Shown here: positions 48,899-58,293 of the stretch, one piece after another
How the letters are laid out: each line of letters begins with the position of its first letter
How positions within the stretch are numbered: the stretch's first letter is position 1
Source: Streptomyces sp. NBC_00289
GTDB taxonomy: Bacteria > Actinomycetota > Actinomycetes > Streptomycetales > Streptomycetaceae
NCBI RefSeq assembly: GCF_041435115.1
Contig: NZ_CP108046.1
Span: 2,976,001-3,040,000, forward strand
Reading direction: 5' to 3'
DNA: 64,000 nt
Notes under the pieces: model-generated
What the model was told of the DNA's origin: nothing
Seen by the model: only the letters and a program-made list of their open reading frames with translations
Database searches by the model: none
Translations under genes and position numbers: made by a program

Positions 48899-49711
48899 AT
48901 GATCAACGTGTCCGACCAGCATGCACCACGGTCTCTCATCGTCACGCTCTACGGCGCGTACGGCCGCTTCGTGCCCGGCCCGGTGCCCGTCGCCGAGCTG
49001 ATCCGACTGCTGGCCGCGGTCGGTGTGGACGCGCCCTCCGTCCGCTCGTCGGTCTCCCGGCTGAAGCGGCGCGGGCTGCTCGCGCCCGCTCGTACGGCGC
49101 AGGGTGCGGCCGGCTACGAACTGTCGCCGGACGCCCGCCAGTTGCTCGAGGACGGCGACCGGCGCGTCTACGCCACGGCGTCACCCGAGGACGAGGGCTG
49201 GGTGCTCGCGGTGTTCTCCGTGCCCGAGTCCGAGCGCCAGAAGCGGCACGTGCTGCGTTCGCGCCTCGCGGGGCTCGGCTTCGGCACGGCGGCGCCCGGG
49301 GTGTGGATCGCCCCGGCCCGGCTGCACGAGGAGACCCGGCACACCCTCCAGCGGCTGCGGCTCGACCCGTACGTCGACTTCTTCCGCGGCGAGCACCTCG
49401 GCTTCGCGGCGACCGGGGAGGCGGTCGCCCGCTGGTGGGACCTGGCCGCGATCGCCAAGGAGCACGAGGCGTTCCTCGACCGCCACGCGCGCGTGCTGCG
49501 CGACTGGGAGCAGCGGTCGGACACCCCGCCCGAGGACGCCTACCGCGACTACCTCCTCGCCCTGGACTCCTGGCGTCACCTCCCCTACACCGACCCCGGG
49601 CTGCCCGCCCACCTGCTGCCCGAGGACTGGCCGGGAGCCCGCTCGGCCGCCGTGTTCCGGGGGCTGCACGAACGGCTGCGGGACGCGGGGGCGGCCTTCG
49701 TGGGGTCCTGA
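48899..49711 (+). CDS. PaaX-family transcriptional regulator
   Basis: A 270-residue regulator. An N-terminal winged helix (PVAELIRLLAAVGVDAPSVR, SSVSRLKRRGLL) is followed by a central PaaX domain (WVLAVFSVPESERQKRHVLR) and a C-terminal PaaX domain (DAYRDYLLALDSWRHLPYTD). PaaX proteins repress aromatic CoA catabolism and respond to the aryl-CoA product. Co-transcribed with the ligase. ATG 48899; a GTG three codons later is possible. Likely binds the two related palindromes in the cluster. Confidence 0.87.
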   Translation: MINVSDQHAPRSLIVTLYGAYGRFVPGPVPVAELIRLLAAVGVDAPSVRSSVSRLKRRGLLAPARTAQGAAGYELSPDARQLLEDGDRRVYATASPEDEGWVLAVFSVPESERQKRHVLRSRLAGLGFGTAAPGVWIAPARLHEETRHTLQRLRLDPYVDFFRGEHLGFAATGEAVARWWDLAAIAKEHEAFLDRHARVLRDWEQRSDTPPEDAYRDYLLALDSWRHLPYTDPGLPAHLLPEDWPGARSAAVFRGLHERLRDAGAAFVGS

Positions 49712-49731
49712 CCGTCACCTGCCCGATGTCC

Positions 49732-52170
49732 TCAAGTACCCAGCTTCAGGCGGGGTTTGGGGGCGTCCGTGCGTCCTGTCCGGGGCCGGCGGCTGCCCGC
49801 CCGGTACGGCATCGGCCAGACGACGCCCGGCCCCTCGTAGCCTTGTTCGGCCGCCGCGTGCAGCGTCCACTGGGGGTCGTAGAGGTGCGGGCGGCCGAGC
49901 GCGCACAGGTCCGCGCGTCCGGCCAGGATCAGCGAGTTGACGTCGTCCCAGGAGGAGATCGCGCCGACCGTGATCACCGGTGTGCCGGTCGCCCGGCGGA
50001 TACGGTCCGCGAAGGGCGCCTGGTACGACCGCCCGAACTCCGGGCGTTCCTCGGCCACGACCTGCCCGGTGGACACGTCGATCGCGTCGGCGCCGTGCGC
50101 GGCGAAGGCCCGGGCGATCTCGACGGCGTCCTCGGCGGTGGTCCCGCCGTCGGCCCAGTCGGTGGCGGAGACGCGGACCGTCATGGGTTTCTCCTGCGGC
50201 CACACGCCCCGCACGGCGTCGAAGACCTCCAGGGGGAAGCGGAGGCGGTGCGCGAGCGGGCCGCCGTAGGCGTCGGTACGCCGGTTGGTCAGCGGGGAGA
50301 GGAAGCCGGAGAGCAGGTAGCCGTGCGCGCAGTGCAGTTCGAGGAGGTCGAAGCCGGCCAGCGCCGCCCGCCGGGCGGCCGCCGTGAACTGTTCGCGCAG
50401 ATCGGTGAGTTGGGCGCGGGAGAGCTCGCGTGGGGTCTGGCTGCCCGGTCTGTACGGGATCGGGGAGGCGGCCACGAGCGGCCAGGCACCCTCCGTGAGG
50501 GGCTCGTCCATGCCCTCCCACATCAGCTTGGTCGAGCCCTTGCGTCCGCTGTGGCCGAGCTGCACGCCGATCGCGGTGCCCGGCGCCCGGGTGTGCACGA
50601 AGTCGGTGATCCGTTTCCAGGCACGGGCCTGCCCGCCGGTGTAGAGGCCGGTGCAGCCGGGGGTGATCCGGCCCTCCGCGCTCACGCACACCATCTCGGT
50701 CATCACGAGTCCGGCGCCGCCGAGGGCCCGTGCGCCGAGGTGGACGAGGTGGAAGTCGCCGGGGAGGCCGTCCTCGGCCGAGTACATGTCCATCGGGGAG
50801 ACCACGACCCGGTTGCGCAGGGTCAGGTCGCGCAGCCGGAACGGCGTGAACATCGGGGGTGTGCCGGGCGGGCAGCCGAACTCCCGCTCCACGGCCTCGG
50901 TGAAGTGCGGGTCGCGCAGACGCAGGTTGTCATGGGTGACACGGCGGCTGCGGGTGAGCAGGTCGAAGGCGAACTGGCGGGGCGGCCGGCCGAGGTACCG
51001 GTCCAGGTCCTCGAACCACTCCAGGCTGGCACGGGCGGCCCGCTGGGTGGAGGCGACGACCGGGCGCCGCTCGGCCTCGTAGGCGGCCGCCGCGGCCTCC
51101 AGGGAGGGCTGTTCCTCCAGGCAGGCGGCCAGGGCGAGGGCGTCCTCGACGGCGAGCTTGGTGCCGGAGCCGATGGAGAAGTGGGCGGTGTGGGCGGCGT
51201 CGCCGAGCAGGACGACGTTGCCGTGCGACCAGCGCTCGTTGACCACCGTGCGGAAGGTGGTCCAGGCCGACCGGTGGGCCCGCAGGGGCCGGCCGCCGAG
51301 CGCGTCCGCGAAGATCTTGGCGCAGCGCTCGACCGAGTCCTGCGTACTGCCGGAAGCCCCCGCGCCCGGGGCCCCGTCCTCCGGTTCTCCGAAACCGGCC
51401 GCGCGCCACACCTCCTCCCGCATCTCGATGATCACGGTCGAGGCGCCGGAGCGACCCGGCGGCCCGGAGGGGCTCGTCACGGGGTGGTGTTCGGGCGACG
51501 GGCGGGCGTACGGATAGCCGTGCAGCTGCATCACGCCGTACTCGGTCTCGGCGATCTCGAAGCGGAAGGCGTCGAAGGCGAAGTCCGCGGCCAGCCAGAT
51601 GTAGCGGCAGCGGTGGCTGACCACATGGGGCCGGAACACATGGGCGTAGGCCTCACGGGTGGCGCTGTGCACACCGTCGGCGGCGATGACGAGGTCGTAG
51701 GACTCCGCGAGCCGGGCCGGGTCTGGCGCCTCGGAGCGGAAGCGCAGCTCGACGCCCAGGGATCGGCAGCGCTCGTGCAGGATCTCCAGGAGCCGCCGTC
51801 GGCCGAGGGCGGCGAAGCCGTGGCCGCCGGAGGTGTGGCGCACACCCCGGTGCACCACGTCGATGTCGTCCCAGCGCACGAACTCGGCCCGCAGTGCCTC
51901 GTACACCACCGGGTCGGCGTGCTCGATGCCGCCGAGGGTCTCGTCGGACAGCACGACGCCGAATCCGAAGGTGTCGTCGGACGCGTTGCGCTCCCAGACG
52001 GTGATCTCGCGGGCGGGGTCGAGGCGTTTGAGGAGGGCGGCGGCGTACAGACCACCGGGGCCGCCGCCGACGACCGCCACGCGCAGGGGCCGCCCGCTCC
52101 GGCCACCGGTTTTCACGCACGGGGGCCGCCCGGCCTGGCCCTCACCCTCACCCTCGGCGGTGCCCCGCAT
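49732..52170 (-). CDS. Bifunctional aryl-CoA monooxygenase/reductase (2-aminobenzoyl-CoA or salicylyl-CoA type)
   Basis: An 812-residue fusion. The N-terminal half (about 20-400) is a class A FAD monooxygenase with VVGGGPGGLYAAALL and GDAAHTAHFSIGSG; the C-terminal half (from about 410, FTPFRLRDLTLRNRVVVSPM) is an old-yellow-enzyme barrel with ELHCAHGYLLSGFLSPLTN. This architecture is that of Azoarcus 2-aminobenzoyl-CoA monooxygenase/reductase, which hydroxylates and then reduces the ring, and of proteins annotated salicylyl-CoA 5-hydroxylase. ATG 52170 has GGGGGAGG 5 nt upstream and is preferred over ATG 52188, which overlaps the previous gene. It lies 2 bp after enoyl-CoA hydratase. Confidence 0.88.
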   Translation of the reverse strand: MRGTAEGEGEGQAGRPPCVKTGGRSGRPLRVAVVGGGPGGLYAAALLKRLDPAREITVWERNASDDTFGFGVVLSDETLGGIEHADPVVYEALRAEFVRWDDIDVVHRGVRHTSGGHGFAALGRRRLLEILHERCRSLGVELRFRSEAPDPARLAESYDLVIAADGVHSATREAYAHVFRPHVVSHRCRYIWLAADFAFDAFRFEIAETEYGVMQLHGYPYARPSPEHHPVTSPSGPPGRSGASTVIIEMREEVWRAAGFGEPEDGAPGAGASGSTQDSVERCAKIFADALGGRPLRAHRSAWTTFRTVVNERWSHGNVVLLGDAAHTAHFSIGSGTKLAVEDALALAACLEEQPSLEAAAAAYEAERRPVVASTQRAARASLEWFEDLDRYLGRPPRQFAFDLLTRSRRVTHDNLRLRDPHFTEAVEREFGCPPGTPPMFTPFRLRDLTLRNRVVVSPMDMYSAEDGLPGDFHLVHLGARALGGAGLVMTEMVCVSAEGRITPGCTGLYTGGQARAWKRITDFVHTRAPGTAIGVQLGHSGRKGSTKLMWEGMDEPLTEGAWPLVAASPIPYRPGSQTPRELSRAQLTDLREQFTAAARRAALAGFDLLELHCAHGYLLSGFLSPLTNRRTDAYGGPLAHRLRFPLEVFDAVRGVWPQEKPMTVRVSATDWADGGTTAEDAVEIARAFAAHGADAIDVSTGQVVAEERPEFGRSYQAPFADRIRRATGTPVITVGAISSWDDVNSLILAGRADLCALGRPHLYDPQWTLHAAAEQGYEGPGVVWPMPYRAGSRRPRTGRTDAPKPRLKLGT

Positions 52171-52172
52171 GG

Positions 52173-53000
52173 CTACCTCCCCCGCCATTTCGGCGGTCGC
52201 TTCGCCGTGAAGGCGGCGTGGAACTCGGCGTAGTCCTCGCCGTTCATCAGCAGCGCCTGGGTCGCGGCGTCCAGTTCGACCGCGGCCGCGAGCGGCATGT
52301 CCAGTTCGGCGGTGAGCAGGGCCTTGGTCTGGGCGTGGGCGAGGGCCGGCCCCTCGGCCAGGCGGCGGGCCAGTTCCTGGGAGCGCTCGTCGGCGCGGCC
52401 CTCGTCCGTCAGTTCGCTGATCAGGCCGATCCGCTCGGCCTCGGGCGCGCGAACCGGCTCGCCCAGCATCAGGAGCCGGGTGGCGTGGCCGAGTCCGACG
52501 ACCCGGGGCAGCAGGTAGGCGGCGCCCATGTCGCCGCCGGACAGGCCGACCCGGGTGAACAGGAAGGCGAAACGGGCACTGGGGTCGGCGACCCGGAAGT
52601 CCGCGGCCAGGGCGAGGACCGCGCCCGCGCCGGCCGCCACCCCGTGCACAGCCGCGATCACCGGGAACGGGCACTCCCGTACGGCCCGCACCACCTGCCC
52701 GGTCATCCGGTTGAAGTCGAGGAGCTGAGCGGTGTCCATGGAGAGGGTGGCGCCGATGATCTCGTCCACGTCGCCGCCGGAGCAGAAGCCGCGTCCCTCG
52801 CCGGCCAGCACCAGGGCCCGGACGGACCTCTCGCGTGACAGCTCGGCGAGCAGGTCGCGCAGGTCGGCGTAGGCGCCGAAGGTGAGGGCGTTGAGCTTGT
52901 CGGGGCGGGCGAGGGTGACCGTGGCGACGCCGTCGGCGAGGTCGAGGCGCAGGTGTCGCCAGCGTGGGGTGCGGGCGGCGGAACCGGCGAAGGGACTCAT
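52173..53000 (-). CDS. Enoyl-CoA hydratase/isomerase
   Basis: A 275-residue crotonase-fold protein with oxyanion-hole segments GRGFCSGGDVDEI and GVAAGAGAVLALAADFRVAD. It lacks an obvious pair of catalytic glutamates at the usual second position (FTRVGLSGGDMG has Asp), so hydration, isomerisation or ring-opening chemistry is possible. First gene of the operon with the monooxygenase/reductase. ATG 53000 with GAGGAGG 10 nt upstream. Role in the lower, beta-oxidation-like part of the aromatic pathway is inferred. Confidence 0.85.
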   Translation of the reverse strand: MSPFAGSAARTPRWRHLRLDLADGVATVTLARPDKLNALTFGAYADLRDLLAELSRERSVRALVLAGEGRGFCSGGDVDEIIGATLSMDTAQLLDFNRMTGQVVRAVRECPFPVIAAVHGVAAGAGAVLALAADFRVADPSARFAFLFTRVGLSGGDMGAAYLLPRVVGLGHATRLLMLGEPVRAPEAERIGLISELTDEGRADERSQELARRLAEGPALAHAQTKALLTAELDMPLAAAVELDAATQALLMNGEDYAEFHAAFTAKRPPKWRGR

Positions 53001-53109
53001 GACGTGCGGCCTCCTCGTGCGAGTGGCGGGCACTGCCTCGGTGAGCGGTGGTGAGCTGCCTTGTTCCCTCGGCCTCACGGAGGGCTCACCGGCCTCCACC
53101 CTTCGAAGT

Positions 53110-53147
53110 TATCACTCGTCCGTGACTGTCGTCACGACCACGCGATA
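53110..53147. promoter_or_regulatory. Second cluster operator, upstream of enoyl-CoA hydratase
   Basis: TATCACTC at one end and ACGCGATA (53140-53147) at the other flank an inner GTGAC-N4-GTCAC. Reversed, it aligns with the ligase/dehydrogenase operator (TATCGCGT, then TGACG, then GTCAC, then GATA). A further partial match, GTCACGGCTCGTCGATAGACC (21 bases; core CGATAGACC), is near 53221. The rest of 53001-53377 has no gene. Confidence 0.55.
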
Positions 53148-53377
53148 GACCATCGGGGGGCGAACCGGGGCGCGGACGGGACCGCAGGGTGTCCCGATGT
53201 GATCGCGGCCCGTCACATCCGTCACGGCTCGTCGATAGACCGGTAACACCGGGAGCATCCGTGGGAGGTGGGCCGTTCATCCGGGTATGCCGCCTGCAAC
53301 GGGGCCGAAGGCCCCCACGGCGCCTCCGTCGGACGGCGCCGTACCATTCATACGGTTGAAAGCAGGACAGCCTGCTC

Positions 53378-53830
53378 ATGAACGGAACCGCCTTGCACGA
53401 ACGCCCCTCCGCCTCCGCCTCCTGGCGCATCGCGCTGCCGCACACCGCCGCGGCCGTGCCGGTGGCGCGCGCCCTGGTGCGGACGGCGCTGGCCGAGCTG
53501 GACCACGGGTCGGACTGCGACACCGCGGAGCTTCTGACGGCGGAACTGGTCGCCAACGCCGTCGAGCACACCCACGGTGACGCGCCGATAGAGCTCGTGG
53601 TGGAGCTGCTGCCGTCCGGCTGCCAGGTGGAGGTGCACGACACGGACCCGGCACCGCCCGGGAACCTCACCCGCCCGGCGGGCGGGGAGCCCGACCCCTG
53701 GCAGGAGCACGGTCGCGGCCTGCTGCTGATCCGCGCCCTCAGCTCGTCCTGCGGGCACCGCCCCACCGACTCCGGCAAGGCGGTGTGGTTCCGCCTCCCG
53801 GTGGTCCCGCCGCAGCGACGTCCGGCGTGA
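53378..53830 (+). CDS. RsbW-like ATP-binding protein (anti-sigma regulatory kinase type)
   Basis: A 150-residue HATPase_c protein. N box ELVANAVEHTHGD, a G1-like region (VEVHDTDPAPP) and a G2 region HGRGLLLIRALSSSCG; length and lack of other domains are typical of the large streptomycete RsbW-like family, which bind anti-anti-sigma factors or regulate sigma factors. No partner gene is adjacent. It is convergent with arcB, 9 bp apart. Specific target unknown. Confidence 0.82.
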   Translation: MNGTALHERPSASASWRIALPHTAAAVPVARALVRTALAELDHGSDCDTAELLTAELVANAVEHTHGDAPIELVVELLPSGCQVEVHDTDPAPPGNLTRPAGGEPDPWQEHGRGLLLIRALSSSCGHRPTDSGKAVWFRLPVVPPQRRPA

Positions 53831-53839
53831 GCCGCGCCG

Positions 53840-54856
53840 CTACCGGGCGAGGGTCGCCACCAGGATCGCCTTGATGGTGTGCAGCCGGTTCTCCGCCTCG
53901 TCGAAGACGACCGAGTGGGCCGACTCGAAGACCTCGTCGGTCACCTCCAGGGAGTCGAGGCCGTGGCTCTCGTGGATCTCGCGGCCGACCTTGGTGCCGA
54001 GGTCGTGGAAGGCCGGCAGGCAGTGCAGGAACTTGACGTCCGGGTTGCCGGTGGCGCGCAGGACGTCCATCGTCACGGCGTACGGGCCGAGGGCCTTGAT
54101 CCGCTCGTCCCAGACGGCCTTGGGCTCGCCCATGGAGACCCAGACGTCGGTGGCGACGAAGTCGGCGTCGCGCACACCTTCCGCCACCGACTCGGTGAGC
54201 GTGACGACGGCCCCGCTGTCCTCGGCCAGCTTGCGCGCCCTCGCGACGACCTCGTCGGCCGGCCAGTAGGCCTCGGGGGCCACGATGCGCACGTCCATGC
54301 CCAGCAGCGCGCCGGTGATCAGGTACGAGTTGCCCATGTTGAAGCGGGCGTCGCCGAGGTACGCGAAGACGACACCGTCGGTGTCGATGTCCTTGTCGAC
54401 GTGCTCGGTCATGGTGAGCACGTCGGCGAGCATCTGGGTGGGGTGCCAGTCGTCGGTGAGACCGTTGTAGACGGGCACACCTGCGTATGCCGCGAGCTCC
54501 TCGACGGCGGCCTGACTGTCCCCGCGGTACTCGATCGCGTCGAACATGCGGCCGAGGACCCGTGCGGTGTCCCGTACGGACTCCTTGTGCCCTATCTGCG
54601 AGCCGGAGGGGTCGAGGTAGGTCGTCGAGGCACCCTGGTCGGCGGCGGCGACCTCGAACGCGCAGCGCGTGCGGGTGGAGGTCTTCTCGAAGATCAGCGC
54701 GATGTTCCTGCCCCGCAGGTACTGCGTCTCGGTCCCGGCCTTCTTGGCGGCCTTCAGCTCGGCGGCCAGCTCGAGCAGACCGCGGAACTCCTCCGCGGTG
54801 AAGTCCAGCTCCTTGAGGAAGTGGCGGCCGGCGAGGGCGGTCGGGACAGTCGCCAT
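53840..54856 (-). CDS. arcB: Ornithine carbamoyltransferase
   Basis: A 338-residue enzyme with the carbamoyl-phosphate motif STRTR (60-64), HPTQMLAD and the ornithine motif [10 protein letters not shown]. It follows arginine deiminase in the same direction, so its main role is probably the catabolic cleavage of citrulline to ornithine and carbamoyl phosphate; biosynthetic use (ArgF) cannot be excluded from sequence. No carbamate kinase gene is in the window. ATG 54856 with GGAG upstream. A pair of TCTATAC direct repeats lies upstream. Confidence 0.92.
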   Translation of the reverse strand: MATVPTALAGRHFLKELDFTAEEFRGLLELAAELKAAKKAGTETQYLRGRNIALIFEKTSTRTRCAFEVAAADQGASTTYLDPSGSQIGHKESVRDTARVLGRMFDAIEYRGDSQAAVEELAAYAGVPVYNGLTDDWHPTQMLADVLTMTEHVDKDIDTDGVVFAYLGDARFNMGNSYLITGALLGMDVRIVAPEAYWPADEVVARARKLAEDSGAVVTLTESVAEGVRDADFVATDVWVSMGEPKAVWDERIKALGPYAVTMDVLRATGNPDVKFLHCLPAFHDLGTKVGREIHESHGLDSLEVTDEVFESAHSVVFDEAENRLHTIKAILVATLAR

Positions 54857-54896
54857 GGGGGCGCTCCAGAGGTACAGGGACGAGGACGTCTGGAAG

Positions 54897-54923
54897 TCTA
54901 TACGACCAGCTGAATTTCTATAC
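54897..54923. promoter_or_regulatory. Direct repeats upstream of arcB
   Basis: TCTATAC occurs at 54897-54903 and 54917-54923, 20 bp apart, in an AT-rich patch of the 123-bp gap between arcA and arcB. On the minus strand each gives GTATAGA, a possible -10 element, and the intervening AATTC recalls ARG boxes. A separate arcB promoter is likely; the regulator is uncertain. Confidence 0.4.
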
Positions 54924-54979
54924 ACCCCGACCGGGGACGCCTTTCCACGGCCCCACAGCCGTGCCGCGGCCGTGCGCGG

Positions 54980-56203
54980 CTATACGGCGTCCCGTTCGAC
55001 CGGGCAGCTCATACAGCGCGGTCCACCCCGGCCCCGCCCCAGCTCGCTGCCCGGGATCTCGATCACCTCGATGCCCTGCTTGCGCAGGTGGGTGTTGGTG
55101 GTGGCGTTGCGTTCGTAGGCGACCACGACACCCGGTTCCACGGCCAGCACGTTGCAGCCGTCGTCCCACTGCTCGCGCTCGGCCGCGTGCACGTCCTGGG
55201 TCGCGGTCAGCACGCGGATCTCGTTCAGTCCCAGCGCGGCGGCGATCGCGCGGTGCATGTGCTCCGGCGGGTGGTCGGTGACCTTCAGTTCCTTGTCGCC
55301 GACGCCCGGTTCGATGGTGTACGACCGCAGCATGCCGAGCCCCGCGTACTGGGTGAAGGTGTCGCCGTCGACCATGGTCATGACGGTGTCGAGGTGCATG
55401 AAGGCGCGCCGCTTGGGCATGTCCAGGGCCACGATCGTCCGCGCGGAGCCCGCGGCGAACAGCTTGTGCGCGAGCATCTCGACGGCCTGGGGGGTCGTGC
55501 GCTCGCTCATGCCGATGAGGACCGCGCCGCTGCCGATGACCAGCACGTCCCCGCCCTCGATGGTCGACGGGTAGACGGCCTGCCCCTCCGACCAGACGTT
55601 GAAGGACTGGTCGCGGAAGAGCGGGTGGTGGCGGTAGATCGCCTCGAAGTGCACGGTCTCGCGCTGGCGGGCCGGCCAGCGCATCGCGTTGATCGAGACG
55701 CCGTCGTATATCCAGGCGGAGGTGTCGCGGGTGAAGAGGTGGTTGGGGAGCGGGTCGAGCAGGAAGTCGTCGAGGTCCATGACGTGGAAGCGCACGGAGG
55801 TGGGCTCGGCGTGCGCGCCCAGGAACTCGCGCTTGGTCATCCCGCCGATCAGGGCCTCGGCCAGTTCCGCCGCGGGCAGGGTCTCGAACGCGGCCCTGAG
55901 GTGGTCGGTGGCGAGGGGGCCGTACTCCTTCTCGTCGAAGACGTGGTCCAGGACGAGCGAACGGGCCGCCGGCACCTCCATGGCCTCGGCGAGCAGGTCG
56001 CCGAAGAGATGGACGGCGACCCCGCGGTCGCGCAGCACGTCGGCGAACCCGTCGTGCTCGGCGCGCGCCCGGCGCACCCACAGCACGTCGTCGAAGAGCA
56101 GGGCGTCCTTGTTGCTGGGGGTGAGCCTTTTGAGCTCGAGGTCCGGCCGGTGCAGGATGACGCGGCGCAGCCGCCCGGTCTCGGAGTCGACGTGGAATCC
56201 CAT
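54980..56203 (-). CDS. arcA: Arginine deiminase
   Basis: A 407-residue guanidino-modifying enzyme that converts arginine to citrulline and ammonia. Conserved parts are FTRDTSAWI, the EGGD motif in [24 protein letters not shown] (catalytic His) and the C-terminal active-site cysteine in GGPRCMS (Cys397). The open frame is longer, but ATG 56203 has GGATGGAG upstream and starts the conserved [20 protein letters not shown]. It precedes arcB. The pathway would yield ATP under oxygen limitation if a carbamate kinase is encoded elsewhere. Confidence 0.93.
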   Translation of the reverse strand: MGFHVDSETGRLRRVILHRPDLELKRLTPSNKDALLFDDVLWVRRARAEHDGFADVLRDRGVAVHLFGDLLAEAMEVPAARSLVLDHVFDEKEYGPLATDHLRAAFETLPAAELAEALIGGMTKREFLGAHAEPTSVRFHVMDLDDFLLDPLPNHLFTRDTSAWIYDGVSINAMRWPARQRETVHFEAIYRHHPLFRDQSFNVWSEGQAVYPSTIEGGDVLVIGSGAVLIGMSERTTPQAVEMLAHKLFAAGSARTIVALDMPKRRAFMHLDTVMTMVDGDTFTQYAGLGMLRSYTIEPGVGDKELKVTDHPPEHMHRAIAAALGLNEIRVLTATQDVHAAEREQWDDGCNVLAVEPGVVVAYERNATTNTHLRKQGIEVIEIPGSELGRGRGGPRCMSCPVERDAV

Positions 56204-56280
56204 GTCTCCATCCTGACCATCGATGCCCGGATTCACCCCCTGCTCTGGCGTTTCCCTTCCTTCTCTTTTCACCTCCCCCG

Positions 56281-56303
56281 CTTCTCGTCCCCTTGACGAG
56301 AAG
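56281..56303. promoter_or_regulatory. Inverted repeat between arcA and SPFH genes
   Basis: CTTCTCGTC (56281-56289) and GACGAGAAG (56295-56303) form a perfect 9+9 inverted repeat around CCCTT in the 145-bp divergent gap, 46 bp before the SPFH gene. Probably an operator for one or both genes. Confidence 0.5.
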
Positions 56304-56348
56304 CGACCCCACCCGTTATCGTCTCGATGACGAAAAAGGAGGGGACCC

Positions 56349-57395
56349 ATGGCCGACATCACCCGGCGCCTGGGCCGGCGCCACCTTCGTGGCGCCCCCA
56401 CGGCACACATCCGGCATTACCGCTCGGGCAGACTGGCGCACGACGGCCCGGGACTCAGCTTCTGGTTCCGGGCGCTGACCGCGGCGCTGTCCGAGGTGCC
56501 GGTCGACGACCGCGAGCTGGCGATGACCTTCCATGCCCGCACCTCCGACTTCCAGGACGTGGCGGTACAGGCGACGGTCACCTACCGGATCGGGGACCCG
56601 GCGCTCGCCGCCGCCCGGCTGGACTTCTCCATCGACCCGGACACCGGGGTGTGGCGGGGCGCGCCGCTGGAGCAACTGGGCACGCTGCTCACGGAAACGG
56701 CGCAGCAGCACGCGCTCGACGTCCTGGCCCGGACACCGCTGTCGGCCGCCCTGGTCGACGGTGTGGTGGCGGTCCGCGAACGCGTCGCAGCTGGCCTGGA
56801 CGCGGAGCCCCGACTGCCGGCCACCGGCATCGAGGTGGTGGCCGTACGGGTGGTCGCGCTGCGGCCCGAGCCGGAGGTGGAGCGGGCACTGCGCACTCCG
56901 GCGCGCGAACAGATCCAGCAGGAGGCCGACCGGGCGACGTACGAGCGGCGGGCCGTGGCGGTCGAGCGGGAGCGGACGATCGCCGAGAACGAACTGGCCA
57001 GCCAGATCGAACTCGCCCGTCGAGAGGAGCAGTTGGTCGACCAGCGGGGCACCAACGCCCGCCGGGAGGCGGAGGAGCACGCGGCGGCGGACGGGGTCCG
57101 GGCCGGGGCGGAGGCGGCACGCACGGTACGGCTGGCGGAGGCGGAGGCGGCCCGTTCGGTACGGCTCGCCCGCGCGGAGGCCGAGGGGGCACGCGAGCTC
57201 GGCGAAGCGCGGGCGCAGGCACAGGCGGCCTGGCTGCGGGTGCACGCGGACGCGGGCGTGGACGGCCTCGCCACCCTGCACGCCCTCACCGGGACGCGCC
57301 TCGCGGAGAACCTGCCGAACATCGACAGCGTCACCATCTCCCCGGACGTGCTGACCGGACTGCTCGCGCGGCTGGGCTCACCGGAGCGGACGTGA
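56349..57395 (+). CDS. SPFH/band 7-domain protein
   Basis: A 348-residue protein with no membrane segment. An SPFH domain (about 20-190: [33 protein letters not shown]) is followed by an Ala/Glu/Arg-rich coiled coil (about 195-300) and a short C-terminal part ([14 protein letters not shown]), typical of flotillin-like scaffolds that oligomerise at membranes. ATG 56349 has AAGGAGGGG upstream. It overlaps the NAD-kinase-like gene by 4 bp (GTGA), so the two proteins are probably made in fixed ratio and may interact. Confidence 0.82.
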   Translation: MADITRRLGRRHLRGAPTAHIRHYRSGRLAHDGPGLSFWFRALTAALSEVPVDDRELAMTFHARTSDFQDVAVQATVTYRIGDPALAAARLDFSIDPDTGVWRGAPLEQLGTLLTETAQQHALDVLARTPLSAALVDGVVAVRERVAAGLDAEPRLPATGIEVVAVRVVALRPEPEVERALRTPAREQIQQEADRATYERRAVAVERERTIAENELASQIELARREEQLVDQRGTNARREAEEHAAADGVRAGAEAARTVRLAEAEAARSVRLARAEAEGARELGEARAQAQAAWLRVHADAGVDGLATLHALTGTRLAENLPNIDSVTISPDVLTGLLARLGSPERT

Positions 57396-58291
57396 GTCTC
57401 GCCCCGCGGGTCGTGCTGGTCCACCGCACCACGGAGTACGAGGAGTTGGTGGCCCGGCACGGCACCCACGGGCAGGCCGCCTTCTTCCTGTCCTCACGCG
57501 GCCGGGACATCGAGGAGATCGCCGAACGGCACCGGCGGGCCCGGCGGGCTCTGGCCGAGGTGGCTTCGGCGGTGCCGCTGACCTGGCGTCAGGCCCGGGT
57601 GGAGCGGTCCGACCTGGACCGGTTCCTGTTCGCGCCCGAGGACGTGGTGGTCGTGGTGGGCCAGGACGGCCTGGTGGCGAACGCCGCCAAGTACCTCGCG
57701 GGGCAGCCGGTGGTGGGCATCGACACGGAGCCCGGGCGCAATCCGGGCGTGCTGGTGCGGCACCGGCCCGCGGACGCGGCGCGCCTGCTCCCGGCGGCGC
57801 ACGCGACCGGCACGCCGGTCGACGAACTGACCATGGTGGAGGCCGTCGCCGACGACACACAGCGGCTGGTCGCGCTGAACGAGATCTACCTCGGCGCCGT
57901 CGGACACCAGACCGCCAGATACCGCCTGGGCCTCGAGGACGACAGGGGTGTCGTCGAGGCCCAGGCATCGTCGGGGGTGCTGGTGGGGACGGGGACCGGG
58001 GCGACGGGCTGGATCAGGTCCGTGTGGCAGGAACGGGCCAGCGCGCTGCCCCTGCCCCGTCCCGCCGAGGCCCGCCTCCTCTGGTTCGTCCGCGAGGCCT
58101 GGCCGTCCCCCGCCACCGGCACCTCGCTGGTCGCGGGCGACCTTCCGGCTCCGGCCTGCCTCCGCCTCACCGTCGAGTCCGAACGGCTCATCGCCTTCGG
58201 CGACGGCATGGAGCGGGACGCCCTGGAGCTGACGTGGGGGCAGACGATCCGGGTGGGGGTGTGCGAGCAGCGGTTGCGGCTGGTGGGGTGA
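57392..58291 (+). CDS. NAD kinase-like protein with altered GGDG motif
   Basis: A 299-residue protein with the PPNK fold: a Rossmann-like part ending VVVVGQDGLVANAAKYL, where NAD kinases have GGDG, the region VVGIDTEPGRNPG, and a beta-rich C-terminal half (VLVGTGTGATGWIRSVW). The Asp is kept but the first Gly is Gln, so it may be an active NAD(H) or lipid-type kinase of a divergent branch, or a nucleotide sensor. GTG 57392 overlaps the SPFH stop. The tandem repeat array begins directly after the stop. Confidence 0.75.
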   Translation: MSLAPRVVLVHRTTEYEELVARHGTHGQAAFFLSSRGRDIEEIAERHRRARRALAEVASAVPLTWRQARVERSDLDRFLFAPEDVVVVVGQDGLVANAAKYLAGQPVVGIDTEPGRNPGVLVRHRPADAARLLPAAHATGTPVDELTMVEAVADDTQRLVALNEIYLGAVGHQTARYRLGLEDDRGVVEAQASSGVLVGTGTGATGWIRSVWQERASALPLPRPAEARLLWFVREAWPSPATGTSLVAGDLPAPACLRLTVESERLIAFGDGMERDALELTWGQTIRVGVCEQRLRLVG

Positions 58292-58293
58292 GG

